Shown piece by piece: positions 23,361 to 35,570 of a DNA stretch of 64,000 bases (the first letter of the stretch is position 1; every line of letters begins with the position of its first letter). Position numbers and translations under genes: made by a program. This DNA comes from Anthonomus grandis grandis (taxonomy: Eukaryota > Arthropoda > Insecta > Coleoptera > Curculionidae). The stretch spans positions 6,882,001-6,946,000 of the forward strand of contig NC_065550.1 in NCBI RefSeq assembly GCF_022605725.1. Reading direction: 5' to 3'. Below the pieces are notes generated by a model that made no database searches, had not been told where the DNA came from, and saw only the letters and a list, made by a program, of their open reading frames with translations.

Positions 23361-23399
23361 ATGACAGTTTGCTATATAAACGTATTATACCCCTCAAAT

Positions 23400-24290
23400 C
23401 AATTATATTTTAATGAAGTAAATGGCGTAAAAATGTTATATATCCTTGCAGTGTGCAATTTTATGCATTGTAATAAAGAATTAAAATCAAATAATTTTTG
23501 TCATATCTATGAAACTCGAGCCAATACGGCTAATAATCTAAATATTCCACAATTTAAGTGTGACTTACATTTCATAACATAATTAGGATCTAAATTTTAC
23601 AATTTAATCCCTGAAAATATTAAGAATGTGGTAAAAAACAAAAGCTTTAATATTCTGTTTAAAAGATATTATTGGGAAAATCATGAAAAGTTTTTACGCC
23701 TGTTTTAAATTCTTTTAATTTTATATACTATGAGTGCAATGTTTGTAATATGAAATTTTTATTTTGCTATTTTTTGTAGAACATGGTAGGTGATTTTCTC
23801 GGTATTCTGGTTTTTTAAATATATCTTGGTTTATTTTTTCTTAGCAGCTATGCAAATATTAATAGGTATAGGTATATTTTAATTATAAAATTTGAAAAAG
23901 AAATATATGCACATATTAATTATTTATTTATTATGTAGACTTATTATAGATACCAGGTGCATACAAATTTTCTTAAATTTAGTCACCCTTTAAATAGAAT
24001 TATTAAGAATAGTAGGGATTAGAGGTACTGTTTCTCTACAAAAAATGAAAATGAAAAAAAAAGTGTTTATAAAACAGGAACAATGACTATAACACGAAAT
24101 TAATTCAGCAGGCAGCAAATGTAAACAGAAAAAATTTTACAGGTCAAATCAAAACATCAAACATCGATTGTGGAGTTACGTGTGTGTGTATGGATGTAAA
24201 TTAAACTAAACAAGCTTTGTATTTTTATATTTAATTCTGATATGTCATGTAGCATTTTTTGCTAAATAAAGATTATTATTATCAATATCA
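23400..24290 (+). mobile_element. 3' end of a non-LTR retrotransposon
   Basis: 23440-23710 encodes the C-terminal tail of an RT: IYETRANTANNLNIPQF and, after one shift, FYNLIPENIKNVVKNKSFN. AT-rich 3' UTR then runs to AAATAAAG and an ATT-type repeat tail at about 24264-24290. It is 5'-truncated. Confidence 0.6.
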
Positions 24291-24360
24291 CTTATTTTGG
24301 GATCAAATCAAATCGGATTATAACAAAGCAAAATTATTCAAAACAGAACAAAACTGAGCA

Positions 24361-24387
24361 CTGACGAAGCCTTCTACGAGCGTAAAC
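24361..24387 (+). ncRNA. hammerhead-ribozyme-like core (decayed)
   Basis: CTGACGA, 14 nt, then GTAAAC. The second core box has one change from GAAAC. It is close in sequence to the motif at 2988 (CTGACGAAGCC). It probably does not cleave. Confidence 0.3.
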
Positions 24388-24659
24388 ATGACCGTCTCGT
24401 ACGACTACTACTGCGTGACTGATATATTCTACTGGGTGTAAATAAATAGATCCGAAAAAATTCAGGGGTTCATTTTTGGGTAAATTTTAAGAAAAAAACT
24501 GTATATGAACGTATGTCCTAAAAGGCGTAACTTTTGAGGCGTAACTAAAAGGCGTAACTCTTGACTTTCTTTTGTCCGAGGTTGCGTATTCGATTAAAAA
24601 AATAAAGTCCATCTACCTAGATGTATTACGTGTTTATTATTAATGCTTAGATGTGATTC

Positions 24660-25640
24660 TAATTTTTATTTTAAATCAGATAAAAAATTCCGAGAGAATT
24701 TTGAAATTACGGCACATGAATTAATAATTCGCTTTCTTAAGTCATCAATACCCAGTACGCCAAAGTTTTGAAACGACCCTATTTGGTAAAATCTAGTGGA
24801 TTCATATTTGGTGACCGAGGTGGTCAAAACTAAGAACCGCCTCGGTCTATCCAACGATTTGGATATGTTTCGTCTAAATAACGACGTGTTAATAAACTAA
24901 AATGGGCGGGAGCCCCATCGCGCATAAACAACATTACTTTTCTAACATCTAGGGGTACCGCCTCAAGAAGTCCTGGAATTATGTCTCGGAGAAAACGAGT
25001 GTATGTTAATATGTTTCCCCATTCAATCTCTGTGGTAGAAAATGTGGGCCAATAAGGTGGTCTCCAACGAATCCAACACATACATTTAAAGAAAATTCTT
25101 GCTGGTGATGAGCTTCAACTATGGCATGTAGATTTTCATCTTCCCAAATTTGGTTATTATGTTAGTTAATGATTGCGTCTCTGGAAAAATTAGCTTAGTC
25201 GGAAAACAGAATCTGCCTTAAAAACTGAGGGTTTTGCCCAATGAATCTCGTGGTAATAAAGCCTGGACTCGTTGTACCTACGTGATATGGATATATCAAC
25301 TGATCCTTTAAAATAGTCCATACCTTCATATGATTGACATGTAGCTGCAGTCTAATTATTCTATTACTGGTGTCAGGTTGTTCATCAATTAAACTAAGTG
25401 CTGCTTTTTCCAATTCAGGTGTTCTATAATATCGCGTTGGCGACCATAATCACACTTTCTTGGTTGAAAAGTTTCAGTTTCGCGTAGTCTTTGATCAAGG
25501 CGTGCAAATAATGTATAATAAGGTGCCATTCGTTGAGGGTACATTTCAGCAAACATTCTAGATGCTTGCAATGAATTTCCGTTAGCAAGACCATAAACAA
25601 AATGCATATCGGCCATTTGAATAATTTGCCATTCTGATGA
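24660..25640 (-). pseudogene. Tc1/mariner-type transposase, multiply broken
   Basis: In order on the minus strand: MHFVYGLANGNSLQASR (DNA-binding N-terminus, about 25560-25610), LFARLDQRLRETETF, and IRLQLHVNHMKVWTILK (second helix-turn-helix). A degenerate first-Asp region lies near 25200. LRDIIPGLLEAVPLDVRK and LFMRDGAPAHFSLLTRRYLD (Asp 2, about 24900) follow. The Asp 3 motif appears as SPNMNPLDF, where Asp is replaced by Asn (about 24805). Several shifts and stops are present. It differs from the 21.9-kb transposase and belongs to a separate subfamily. Confidence 0.82.
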
Positions 25641-25945
25641 AATGGATCAAAATTGCACAAAAAAATTTTCTACTTTAAAGAACTAACAATCAACCCACAA
25701 TCTTCAGCAGACATTTAACAGGTTAATACAGATTAATAAGTTAATACATTATTTGAAAGGTTAAGAAAAAAACAAAATAGGTTAAGTAAACAGTGGTGTA
25801 CCATATTTTTTATCAAAAATATTTACTTTAAACCTTGCTCGAACGTCACTGATACCAATAAAAAAAATTTGTGAGCATTAGAAAATGCCTTTTGATGCGT
25901 AGAAAATACATACCAAATATTACTAAAATATCTTCAGGGGTTTCC

Positions 25946-27570
25946 AGGGTTGCCACCCGTCCCGATTTGGTCGGGACAGTCCCGATTTTACCACTAAAGT
26001 CCCGCGTCCCCACTTTAAGATGATATGTCCCGATTTTGGCTGATTGCTCCCGAAAAAAAAATTGAAAAACAAATTATCAAAAAAAATCTGCATCCGTGCT
26101 TCAAACGAATGCGAGTCGCAGAGTTGGCAGCAACGCTTAACGTCTTGGCTAGTTGGGGGATTCCCCGTTGAAAAGAATTAAAATATTATTTTTCTTATTT
26201 TTTCCATTTAGTATTTAGTAGTTCAGGGCTTTTTGAACTAAACCGTTTTGTAATCTATCACGGCAAGCACGATTTTGACTTTGATTTGACGTTAGTTGAT
26301 TTTTTTTTAAATATCGCGGTGTATCGATAAACGTTATAAGTGTGTGTATTTCATTAAAGCATTTTAAAAGGTAAGATAAAACCATTTTATTCAGTACTTA
26401 TATTTTTGTAGGAAATTTAGTTATATTTTTGTAGTTTTTTTTTTGGTTCAAAAAAGATTTCTAGCATTTTAAAAATATTTTATTCTGAAAATAGTATTAG
26501 ATAGGATGTGGTTCTTTTATTCTAATTAGATTTAAAATGAAAGATATCTGTATTATTTTTGTAGCTTGCATGAAAAGATGAGCTTGAGGAAGTATTTAGT
26601 AGCACAACCTAAACCATCAACTTCACAAGCGCAAGATGGTGAATCTTCTTCTGATTCTACAGAGTCTAGAGAACAAAAAGAATACGTAGATCCATCTTTA
26701 AGTCCACCCAATCCTAAAAAGGAAAAGACGCTTTGCAAATATAGGAAAGTTTCGCAAGAGGATTTTCCATGGGTTGCAGGTACATCAAATGAGCTATATG
26801 CCCGGTGCATTCTTTGTAAAAAAGACTTTTCTATTTCTCATGGCGGTTTAAGTGAAATTAAATACCATAAGGATGGACATGAACATAAAAGACGTGAAAA
26901 TGCGGAAAAGTCACAAATACTAACAACATTTTTTGTTAATAACAAGAACATACAATACATCAATTCAAATGCCCTCATTGTTGAAAATAGTTTCTTTTTT
27001 ATTAAGTATTCCACCATCTAATGCCTATGTCGAGCGAATATTTTCATCGATGTCGTTAAAGTGGGCAAACACAAGGAATAGATGATGTTCAGTGGATTTA
27101 ATTAAAATCGAACTTCAAATTTCATATAACTTCAATTTAAGTTGTGCGGAATTCCTAGAGAAGATTAAAAATAATCAATCTCTTATTTTGGCAGCAAAAT
27201 CAAATAAAAAGTATTCTTTTAAAAATAAATAAAATTATAACTTTAATTTTTAGCATTTCTATTTAGTTAGAATTAGTATATAGTGTACCTAGTACCTTTC
27301 TTAAATTTAAGTAAACTAGAAATATTAATTTTTCTTTTTAGATGTAGTCAAATAAATAGTCAAATGTATTAGAACGTAGTCAGGTTAAGTTTCTTTTTGG
27401 ATCCTATTTCTAATAAATAATATTATTTAGTTTTTACTTTTAGGTAAATATAATAAAATGTAGATAACAAATTTATGAGTAGTTTTTTTTTAAATCAATT
27501 TTATAATATTTGGAATTTTTGGCCGTGTCAGTTCTGTCCCGATTTTCTAAACAGAAAAGGTGGCAACCCT
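25946..27570 (+). mobile_element. internally deleted hAT transposon (1.6 kb)
   Basis: The ends are AGGGTTGCCACC and its inverse GGTGGCAACCCT, each followed inward by the CCCGATTT/AAATCGGG theme. It is flanked by GGGTTTCC (25938-25945) and GGGTTTCA (27571-27578), an 8-bp duplication with one mismatch. It lies inside the mariner-like element. Only the two ends of its gene remain. Confidence 0.88.
26566..27231 (+). pseudogene. hAT transposase with internal deletion (BED finger joined to C-terminus)
   Basis: The N-terminal part (26566-26960) contains a BED-like zinc finger: PWVAGTSNELYARCILCKK with C-x2-C, and H.DGHEHKRR with the two His. The sequence then jumps to the C-terminal dimerisation region, IPPSNAYVERIFSSMSLKWA (about 27010-27065), and on to YSFKNK (stop about 27230). 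The catalytic core is missing, and a stop sits between the two halves. It cannot transpose on its own but keeps ends that a full-length relative could act on. Confidence 0.82.
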
Positions 27571-27768
27571 GGGTTTCACAGGTATTGTTAAAAAACAAAT
27601 ATTTAGGACTTTTAGGACATATGTTCATATATAGTTTTTTTCTTAAAATTTACCCAAGAATCAGCCCCTGAACTTTTTCGCATCTATTTATTTACACCCT
27701 GTATATCCTTTAGGTAAATAACGTTAATAATTATTATTATTAATAAATATTATAGTACCAAATTCCCT

Positions 27769-27772
27769 GTAT
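27769..27772. repeat. 4-bp target duplication GTAT, left copy
   Basis: GTAT precedes the terminal repeat that begins CGACGG. It is repeated at 35752-35755 after the inverted copy. Confidence 0.7.
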
Positions 27773-28072
27773 CGACGGTTCAGAAGTGAAACCCCGTATC
27801 TACAATTTTCTAAGAATTGTGAGACCACGTATCTACATTTTTGCCGAAATATAGTTACGAAACTAAAACGTTAGAAAATCTGTTTACGCATCTTTTAAAT
27901 TACACCTCGTACCTCGTATCTTTTTTAAAATATTTTGCACCTCAAATTAAGTTTTTGTGACAACACGCATGTACATCGGTACAAATCAGCTGGTGACACC
28001 TCGTATTTTACTTAGTTTTGCGTGGTTTGTAATGGCCGCTAGAACGGTTTTGGTGGCTGTGTGAATTTTAAG

Positions 28073-28758
28073 GTAAGTTTAGTGGTTTTTATTGTTGAAA
28101 TTATAATAAATTTTATGCTACTTACTTTATTATGCATAACTAAATCAAAATGTTATTTTAAAATATCGATTTTATCGTTTTTTGACAGATTATAATATTA
28201 TACAAATTATCCCTAATTATCCTATTTGGTTCTGCCGTTGGAAATAAATAAATAAATTACATTAAAAAATAACCTCCATTAAGGATTACAGCTTCCTCAA
28301 GGTTCGTCTATAAATACGGGCAATAGTAAGCATAAAATGATATTCATATTTTACACTGGAATATGAATACCATTTTATGTATTCATAATCCGGTAATGTG
28401 TACGTATTCCAGTAATGCGGAGAGTGCGATTTTTATACATTATTTTCTAGGGCTTTCGTGCGAATGTGTTACCGACTCCTTTTATGAAAACTACGCCAAA
28501 CAAACAAAAAAAATTGACAACACAAAGATTTTTTTTACGTTTAGAGTAATTTTGCGTTAAATAATCGTATTTAACGTAATTTAAATGACTTCTAAGAGCG
28601 AAAATGAAATACTTGCTCCCCTCCAGATAGTCCTAGATAAAGTATAGTATAATATTTGACTCGAGTATAATGTCCTATTATTAAACTCGCCTTCGGCTCG
28701 TGGAATATAGCCTACATTATACGATCGTTAAATAATAATAATATACTATTTCTTACAG
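28073..28758 (+). other. likely 5' UTR intron of the transposase gene
   Basis: Donor TTTTAAG|GTAAGTTT at 28072/28073 and acceptor ATTTCTTACAG ending at 28758, ten bases before the ATG at 28768. The hAT at 6919 has the same layout of a leader intron just before the start codon. Confidence 0.55.
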
Positions 28759-28767
28759 ATCAAGAAA

Positions 28768-31030
28768 ATGGAACACAAAAAATATTCATCTCGTATTGAG
28801 AAAATATTTGCCAACCTTCCAAAAACTGTTATACCAGAAGACAATATAGCACAAGGTAGTTCTGACGATTACCCCAATGAACCAGTGAGAAGTCTAGATT
28901 CACCTATTGATTTGGAAAATTGTATATTTTACGATGAATTAGGAAACGAAATAACAGTTTCTACTACCCAAACAAACGAAGAAAATGAAAAAGAAAAACA
29001 TGTCGCCATCATTGAATATGTTTCGCTTGGAAACATTTCTTTAGGCCTTTTGCAAGATACTTGTCTCTTGCATGATTCCTTCTTGGATAAACATCTAGGA
29101 AATGAGTGTGATGACCTCAGTAGTTGTTTATTAAACCTTGGAGAAGAATCGCATAGGGAAGCTGATTCACTTTTGTGAATCAGCTCCTTCCAGAATGTGG
29201 AAGTTGATGAAACGAATGAGTACGAAGAAATCCACCAACGATATAGCCTTCAAGGATGAAAGTGAGTCATCCGATTCCGAAGAAAAAGGAACAAAAAGAC
29301 CTATAGAAGATCTTGAAACTGATACCGAGGACTCTGAAGATAATAACGTGCCTAGAGCTAAAAGTAAAAAAATGGACAGATTTTAAAAATAAGAAGTTAA
29401 GCAAGAAAAAGCTTATAAAGGTTGGAGCAGACCTAAAGGGGCACCTGCCAAAAGGGGTACTGCAAGAGATGAAAGGAAAATGGGTCCTCGATGTACTTCA
29501 AATGTATGTTTAAAATCCAAATTAAGGAACTGTCAGGAAATTTCTGAAGAAGACCGAAAACAGTTTTTTATCAAATTTTGTTCCCAAATGAGTTGGGATC
29601 AAAAAAAAATCTGTCTGTTCACTTGTTACGAAATCTGAGACTGCGCGCTTAACAAAGGGTCCGGGTGATGTTTCAAGAAGAAGCTCAACATTAAAATACA
29701 CCCTTAATATTAACGGTAGTATTGAAAGTATGTAAGAAATTTTTTCTTTCGACATTAGGGCTTCGAGAATGGAGTGTTTTAACGTGGGTCCAAACGTGTG
29801 AGTCTGGTATTCATTCTTCAAAAGAGGCAGCAAATTCCACTGGGCGGAAAAGTAAGGGACCTAGAAGTGACAGTTCCACTGCAAAAGAAATTCTTGTAGA
29901 GTTTCTGGATTCTTTAGCAAAGCTCCCATCGCATTATTACAGAAAATCTACCAATAAATTATATATGGAGCCAATATATGGACATTCCATGTCTGCTGTT
30001 TATCGAGAGTACCAGAACTATAGCCTCGAAAAAAATCCCAATGCAAAGCCCTTATGAAGACATACTTTTGACTGCATTGTAAAAGAAAAAAAGATTGCTT
30101 TTCAACCTCCCAAAAAAGATAAATGCGATACCTACCAAGAGCATGTTGAAAGGAAAATAGCAAGGGAAGAAAAACAAAAAGACGAGCTTTTAGGAGCAGA
30201 AGGTAAAGCTATTATTTTAGCCCAGGATGTGCAGGCTGTAAAAGTGTGCCCATCACTCAATGCATCGGCTTTATATTACAGAACAAAATTACTTTGTCAT
30301 AATTTTACAATATTTAATATTAATAGCCACCATTGTATTTGCTATTGGTTTACTGAAACCGAAGCCGACCTTACGGCTAGTACTTTTGCTACTTGCATTG
30401 TTGATTACATTTTGCAAATTAAAGAATTAAATAAATCCGTTATAATATGGAGTGACGGGTGCACTTATCAAAACCGAAATTCTGTATTGTCAAATACGCT
30501 GTTAAGCTTAAGCGTGCATAAGAACATTACCATTTACCAAAAATACCTTGAACGTGGACATACACAAATGGAAGTGGACTCGGTCCACGCTACTATCGAG
30601 AGAAATCTTAAGAATAAGTCGATATACTTACCTAGTGATTATTTAAAAATTACAACGGATGCAAGAAAAAAGAACTCTTATTTATTTAAAAATATTAATT
30701 TCGACTTTATAAAAGACTAGTCTGTGTCACCTAAATACGACTCTATAAGGCCAGGTCGGAGGGTAAATGACCCTACGGTTAATGATATTAAAGTTATCAG
30801 ATATACCCCCGATGGCATTATTCAAATTAAGTTAGGTTTTAAAGAAGAATTTCAAAAATCTTCCAGAACGACGAGTAGAAAAGACTGTACCTGATTTAAT
30901 ATCATTTGTGCAATTGCGAAAAGCACCTATAAAGATAAAAAAACCAAAATGGGAACATTTGCAACAGTTAAAATATGTTATTCCAAAAGACTGTCATCTA
31001 TTCTATGATCACTTACCAAAGTCAGAATAA
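28768..31030 (+). pseudogene. poorly characterised DDE-like transposase family, broken
   Basis: ATG at 28768. An acidic, low-complexity N-terminus runs to about 29400. A Cys-containing stretch reads GAPAKRGTARDERKMGPRC, then EISEEDRKQFF, KGPGDVSRRSSTLKYTL and KFFLSTLGLREWSVLTWV. A zinc-knuckle-like segment is AFQPPKKDKCDTYQEHVERK. The candidate catalytic core has Asp in AQDVQ (about 30226), Asp in VIIWSDGCTYQNRNSVLSN (about 30450), and Glu in GHTQMEVDSVHATIER (about 30600). The C-terminus has DLISFVQLRK and IPKDCHLFYDHLPKSE before the stop. At least three frame breaks and a TGA at 30055 are present. I know relatives only as uncharacterised insect proteins; the DDE reading is inference. Confidence 0.65.
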
Positions 31031-31687
31031 AAGTGTATCATATATATTCAGTTCCCATTTTTGATTTTTTATTAAAGAACAATTTAGTTCAAAAAAATCC
31101 CTAGGCGTAAATATTTTTTAAAGCAAAGTTTATATTTGTTAATATCCAATGTTAAAGAATTTTTATTTTAATGTTATTTTAAGAGTTTCGTTTTATTTTG
31201 CGGTTCGAGCGGTTTGGTTTAAAGAATTCATCTCATAAAATAAGTTCCAAAATTAACCTATCCGTTTTTTGTTATTTAAAAACTGTTTGAACATTCACTT
31301 TGTTAATTTGAAGTTTTCGTTTTCTTTACCTACTTACTTTTGTAAATAATAAAAATTTTGAAAAACACTAAATGGGGATTTAATTTTCTTAGTATAAATT
31401 TAAAAAAAAGTTCCTTCCGCCCTGCACCGTCCATGTGTGATAATACGTATCTTTCACATTTCAGAAGATTTTTTTATGTGAAACCACGTAAGTGCTCTAA
31501 ATCTTAAAAATATTAAATTATAAAATATTTTGTACCGTTTTTAGGTTATGTCTGAACCTTGTGTTTACAAAAATTTTGCCCCATTATTTTTGGGAGTTTT
31601 TTAATCAAACTTTGACTAAAAAAGTATGTAATCAGTAATATTTTGTATCCTGCTTCAGCACAAGTACTAGCGTACAGGATCTATAAG
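31031..31687. other. 3' part of the host transposon, no gene
   Basis: Non-coding sequence between the transposase stop and the retrotransposon. It includes subterminal repeat GTGAAACCACGTAAG at about 31476 and ACGTATCTTTCACATTTCAG at about 31446. Confidence 0.5.
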
Positions 31688-31730
31688 TATTTTTAGAGTT
31701 TTGTGAAAGTGTGGTTAGGAAGGCGAAAAC

Positions 31731-32505
31731 ATGGTCAATTTATGCAACACTTGCAATGAATCCATACCAGACGGATCTAAAATAGTGATTTGTGACAGCT
31801 GCCACATAGTTATGCACAACACGGAAGGGTGCACTGGGTTAAATGCATCAGAGCTAAGGGCTGTTGTCATTCAGAAACGAACTATGATGTATTTCTGTAA
31901 ACCATGCAGAGAAGCATTTAAAAGCCCTTTTAAGACGAGAGCTAAAGAAAGAAATTGAAGTTATAAAAAGGGAGCTGGAATCAGTAAAAAATCAGAAGTG
32001 TAAGCATGAATCTGCTGAGTTGGTTACCGAGCAGTTATTCAACGAGATGCAGGAAACTTCAACTAGATCTAGAAATTTATTAATTTATGGTGCAAATGAG
32101 TCTAAACGAACCGATTTAACTGATAGAATCGAAGATGACAAGAAAGCGTTACAAGATGTCTTTAAGCTGATGAAGGTAGATCGAGGACTCGATAAAGTTG
32201 AAAAAGTTCTTAGAATTGGCACTAAAAAGACAGGCTCATGCAGGCTATTAAAAGTGGTCTGTACTGAACAGGCTTTTGTTAAAGAGGTATTAAAAGTTAA
32301 GAAAAAATTGTCGGGGACTAAGTACAGCATTAATCTAGATCAGACGATGATGCAAAGAGACCAGTTTAGGAAGGTAAAAACTGAGCTGCAAGAGAGGAAT
32401 GCCGAAGAAAATGATAGTTACATCATTAGGTACATTTATGGATGTCCCAAGGTTGTAAGGAAAGACAGCCTGAGAGATAACACACGTAACACGAGAAAAA
32501 ACTAG
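31731..32505 (+). pseudogene. ORF1 protein of CR1/jockey-type element, one frameshift
   Basis: ATG at 31731. The PHD-like finger (residues about 5-62) has CNTC, CDSC, H, C and CKPC in C4HC3 order. A shift near 31935 moves the reading to the frame with LKKEIEVIKREL, a coiled-coil-like stretch. NLLIYGAN, IEKVLRIG-type and NLDQTMMQRDQF (about 32330-32360) follow, matching the RNA-binding region of the 15.6-kb copy. It ends TAG at 32503-32505, 17 bases before the ORF2 ATG. Confidence 0.82.
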
Positions 32506-32522
32506 CCAATACGCCATTACAA

Positions 32523-35339
32523 ATGTATTACCAGAATGTGGGAGGGCTTCGTACCAAAATTGCTGAGTTGAACTTAATGTTGGATTGTTCAAGTTATGAT
32601 ATTATTGTTATTACGGAGAGTTGGTTGAATGAGGAAATTTTTTCGGAAGAACTTAGTTGCTGTAATTACAGTATATTTCATGCTGATAGAAATGTGCAGA
32701 TTACATCAAAGAGTAGAGGTGGTGGAGTGCTAATACTGGTAAAAAATCACATACAAGCTTCAATCATTAAAAAGACAGAATCTCACTTTGAACAGCTGTT
32801 TTTGTTATGTAAGTGTTCAGGATCAAGTTTTGTAGTTGGCGGTGTATATATTCCCCCAGGGTCCTCTGATGATATCTATAGTGATCACTGCATCACAATT
32901 GAAGAAATCTGTTCTATGTATCCTAGCACTAAGTTTTACATGATGGGTGACTTCAATTTGCCAGGGGTACATTGGTCAAATGCTCATAATGGGGTCCAAG
33001 TAGACTGTCCAACAAATTCACCAGCCGTGTTTCTAGCACAAATATATGGTTTTTTTAATATGTACCAAATGATTGATATGCCAAATAGCAGGGATGTGTT
33101 GCTGGATCTTCTGTTTACCAACGATAGCGCCATGAAATGTTTTAAGTCTCCAGATCCACTTTTTTGTGACTCAATTTATCATATTTCTTATACCTTTAAT
33201 TTTAGAGTAGACAACAATGTAATGTTGGATTCACTTAAAGTCGAGATATTTTATTTTGATTTTAAAAATGGGAACTATCAGGGTTTAAATGATTATTTTT
33301 TTTCTATAAATTGGGATACTATTTTTAATGATAGCGATATTAACATTATGGTGTCAGAGTTCTATAACATTTTAAATTTTGGTATACAATGTTTTGTGCC
33401 TCAAAAAAATTATAAGACATCTAGCTTTCCTCCATATTTTTCTACCGAATTAAGAAGATTGGTATTTCTCAAAAAAAGTAAGCATAAAAAATACCAACTA
33501 TCCCATGATGAAAGAGATTATCATGAATTTACCGTTCTGAGAGCTCAGTGTAAAAGGTTAAGTTAAGAATGCTACAGAAATTATCTTGGTACTTTGAATG
33601 AGAACTTGACTAGTAATCCGAAAAATTTTTGGAAGTTCGTTAATAAGAAAAGAGCATCTAACATTGTACCAAGGGAAATGTTTTTAGATAATAGTGTTGC
33701 AACTTATGGTCAGCAGATTGTTGATTTATTCGCTACTCACTTTTCTGCAGTCTATTCAAATGCAAACACAACCCCACCTGAAAAGTCTTTTAGCCAAATT
33801 AATATTGACTGTCCTGTCATAAGTCTGGCTGAGGTATTTGATAAGCTGGGGGCTTTGCCTAATAAGTTAATGATTGGTCCAGATGGAATCCCCAATATTT
33901 TTTTAAAAAACTGTCGATATGCGCTATCACAGCCACTATGTAAACTTTTTAACTTGTCTCTTATTTCTGGAACATTTCCAGACATATGGAAGGAAGGTTA
34001 TATTTCTCCTATTTTTAAATCAGGGTCGAGGGATTATGTCAGAAATTATCGTAGTGTGTCCATAGTGTCATCCATCCCCAAAATTTTTGACAGCCTTATG
34101 TTTGCCCATTTAAATTGGCAATATAGAGAAATTATTGTTGAGGAACAGCATGGTTTTAGAGGTGGTCGGTCCACTCTTACAAATTTACTCATATACCACA
34201 ACAAGTTGTCAGATGCCTTGGAGAGGGGGCATCAAATTGATGCTGTATATACAGACTTCTCCAAGGCGTTTGACAAGGTAAATCATTTGTTATTAATTGA
34301 AAAATTGAGAAATATAGGTTTTTCTGATAGATTGCTAAGATGGTTGCTTAGCTTTTTTAGTGATAGAAAGCAAGTGATTAAACTTGGTAATTTTATGTCT
34401 AGGGTGATTGAAGTTTGTTCTGGAGTGCCACAAGGCGGACAGTGCTCTCCTTTGCTATTTAGTTTGTTTGTTAATGACCTTAGGGATGTCTTGGAGTATT
34501 GTGAATTTTTATTGTTTGCTGATGACCTCAAACTTTTCTTGGTTATTATGAATGAACTTGATATCAGCCTCTTACAGAAAGATCTTGATGGCCTTTCTCT
34601 GTGGTGCCAAAATAATTTGTTGGATTTGAATATTAATAAATGCTTCCAAATTTCATTTCATAGGAAAAAAAGTAGGATACCATAATTTTACACAATTAAC
34701 GGCCAGAAACTTCAATTAAAGGATGTTGCTAAGGATTTAGGAATACTGTTTGACACGAAATTAAACTTCTGCAATCATATAGACCAAATAGTAGTAAAAG
34801 CTAATAGAATGCTGGGTTTTACGCTTAGAAATTGTGAGGAGTTATCATTGCAAGCTGTCAAATCTGTATATGTGGGATTAATACGATCACAGCTTGAGTA
34901 TGGCTCAATTATCTGGACTCCCCAGTATAATGTCTATAAGTCATTACTGGAGAGTGTGCAAAACAAATTTTTAAGATATTATAACTACATGTATAATTTA
35001 GATTTTATTGCTAATCATGATTATTCCCAAATATTGAATTATGTTAAAGTTTTGTCTTTTGATAAAAGAAGAACAATGTTTGACATCTGTTTTATCTATA
35101 AGTTGTTGAATGGTATTATATCCTGTCCGGATTTACTTTCCCAAGTTAAATTTTCTATTCCTCAGAAAACACTTAGACAAAATAATTTATTTCATATTGG
35201 GTTCCATAGAACCAATTATGGTAAAAACTCTTTTTTGGTGAGATCTCTAGATTTTTTGGATCGGGAGGAGAGGCTAGATGTTTTTGGCAATTCATATGGG
35301 TCTTTTAAGGGTAGTTTAATGAAAATTTTGAATACTTAG
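32523..35339 (+). pseudogene. ORF2: AP-type endonuclease and reverse transcriptase, two premature stops
   Basis: One frame from ATG 32523 to 35339, interrupted only by TAA at 33564-33566 and TAA at 34683-34685. Endonuclease: YYQNVGGLRTKI, ITESWL, SRGGGVLI, MGDFNLP. Linker: KNFWKFVNKKR and PREMFLDN. RT: GPDGIPNIFLKNCR, NYRSV, YTDFSKAFDKVNH, CSGVPQGGQCSPLLF (intact, unlike the 15.6-kb copy) and FADDLKLF. Comparison with the minus-strand copy at 42 kb (KECYHSYL) shows the first stop replaced a Lys codon. Catalytic residues of both enzymes look intact. Confidence 0.9.
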
Positions 35340-35555
35340 TATTGTTCAATTAATATTTTTAATTAATATGTTGTTTGATGGGTAAACCAAGTGAGAATTT
35401 ATGTTCCTAATCTATTAGTTAATACAAAGATATATATTTTTCTTGTTTAATTACTTTAGAGTCTTTTTTTTAGTTAAGTACTTTAACTCTTAATAGTTTA
35501 AGTAAGGATTATTAATTATTGACATAATTGTATTTTATAATTAATTTTTTTTGTA

Positions 35556-35570
35556 ATGGGGGTTTCCCGT
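35556..35570 (+). other. 3'-terminal stem-loop of the retrotransposon
   Basis: ATGGG-GGTTT-CCCGT just before the A-rich tail. Same stem and different loop from the copy at 19701-19715. Confidence 0.65.

Larger units (their letters stand above)
24432..27711 (-). mobile_element. Tc1/mariner-like transposon carrying a nested hAT
   Basis: The left end CTGGGTGTAAATAAATAG (24432) is inverted at the right end (27711, complement CAGGGTGTAAATAAATAG). The match extends about 85 bp through GGGTAAATTTTAAG. TA flanks both ends (24430-24431, 27712-27713). Removing the hAT (25946-27570) leaves about 1.65 kb, a normal size for a Tc1/mariner relative. Confidence 0.88.

Noticed and set aside
29522..29833. 103-codon ORF on the minus strand
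   Set aside because: It lies over the plus-strand DDE-like transposase pieces (KGPGDVSRRSS, KFFLSTLGLREWS) and is their shadow.
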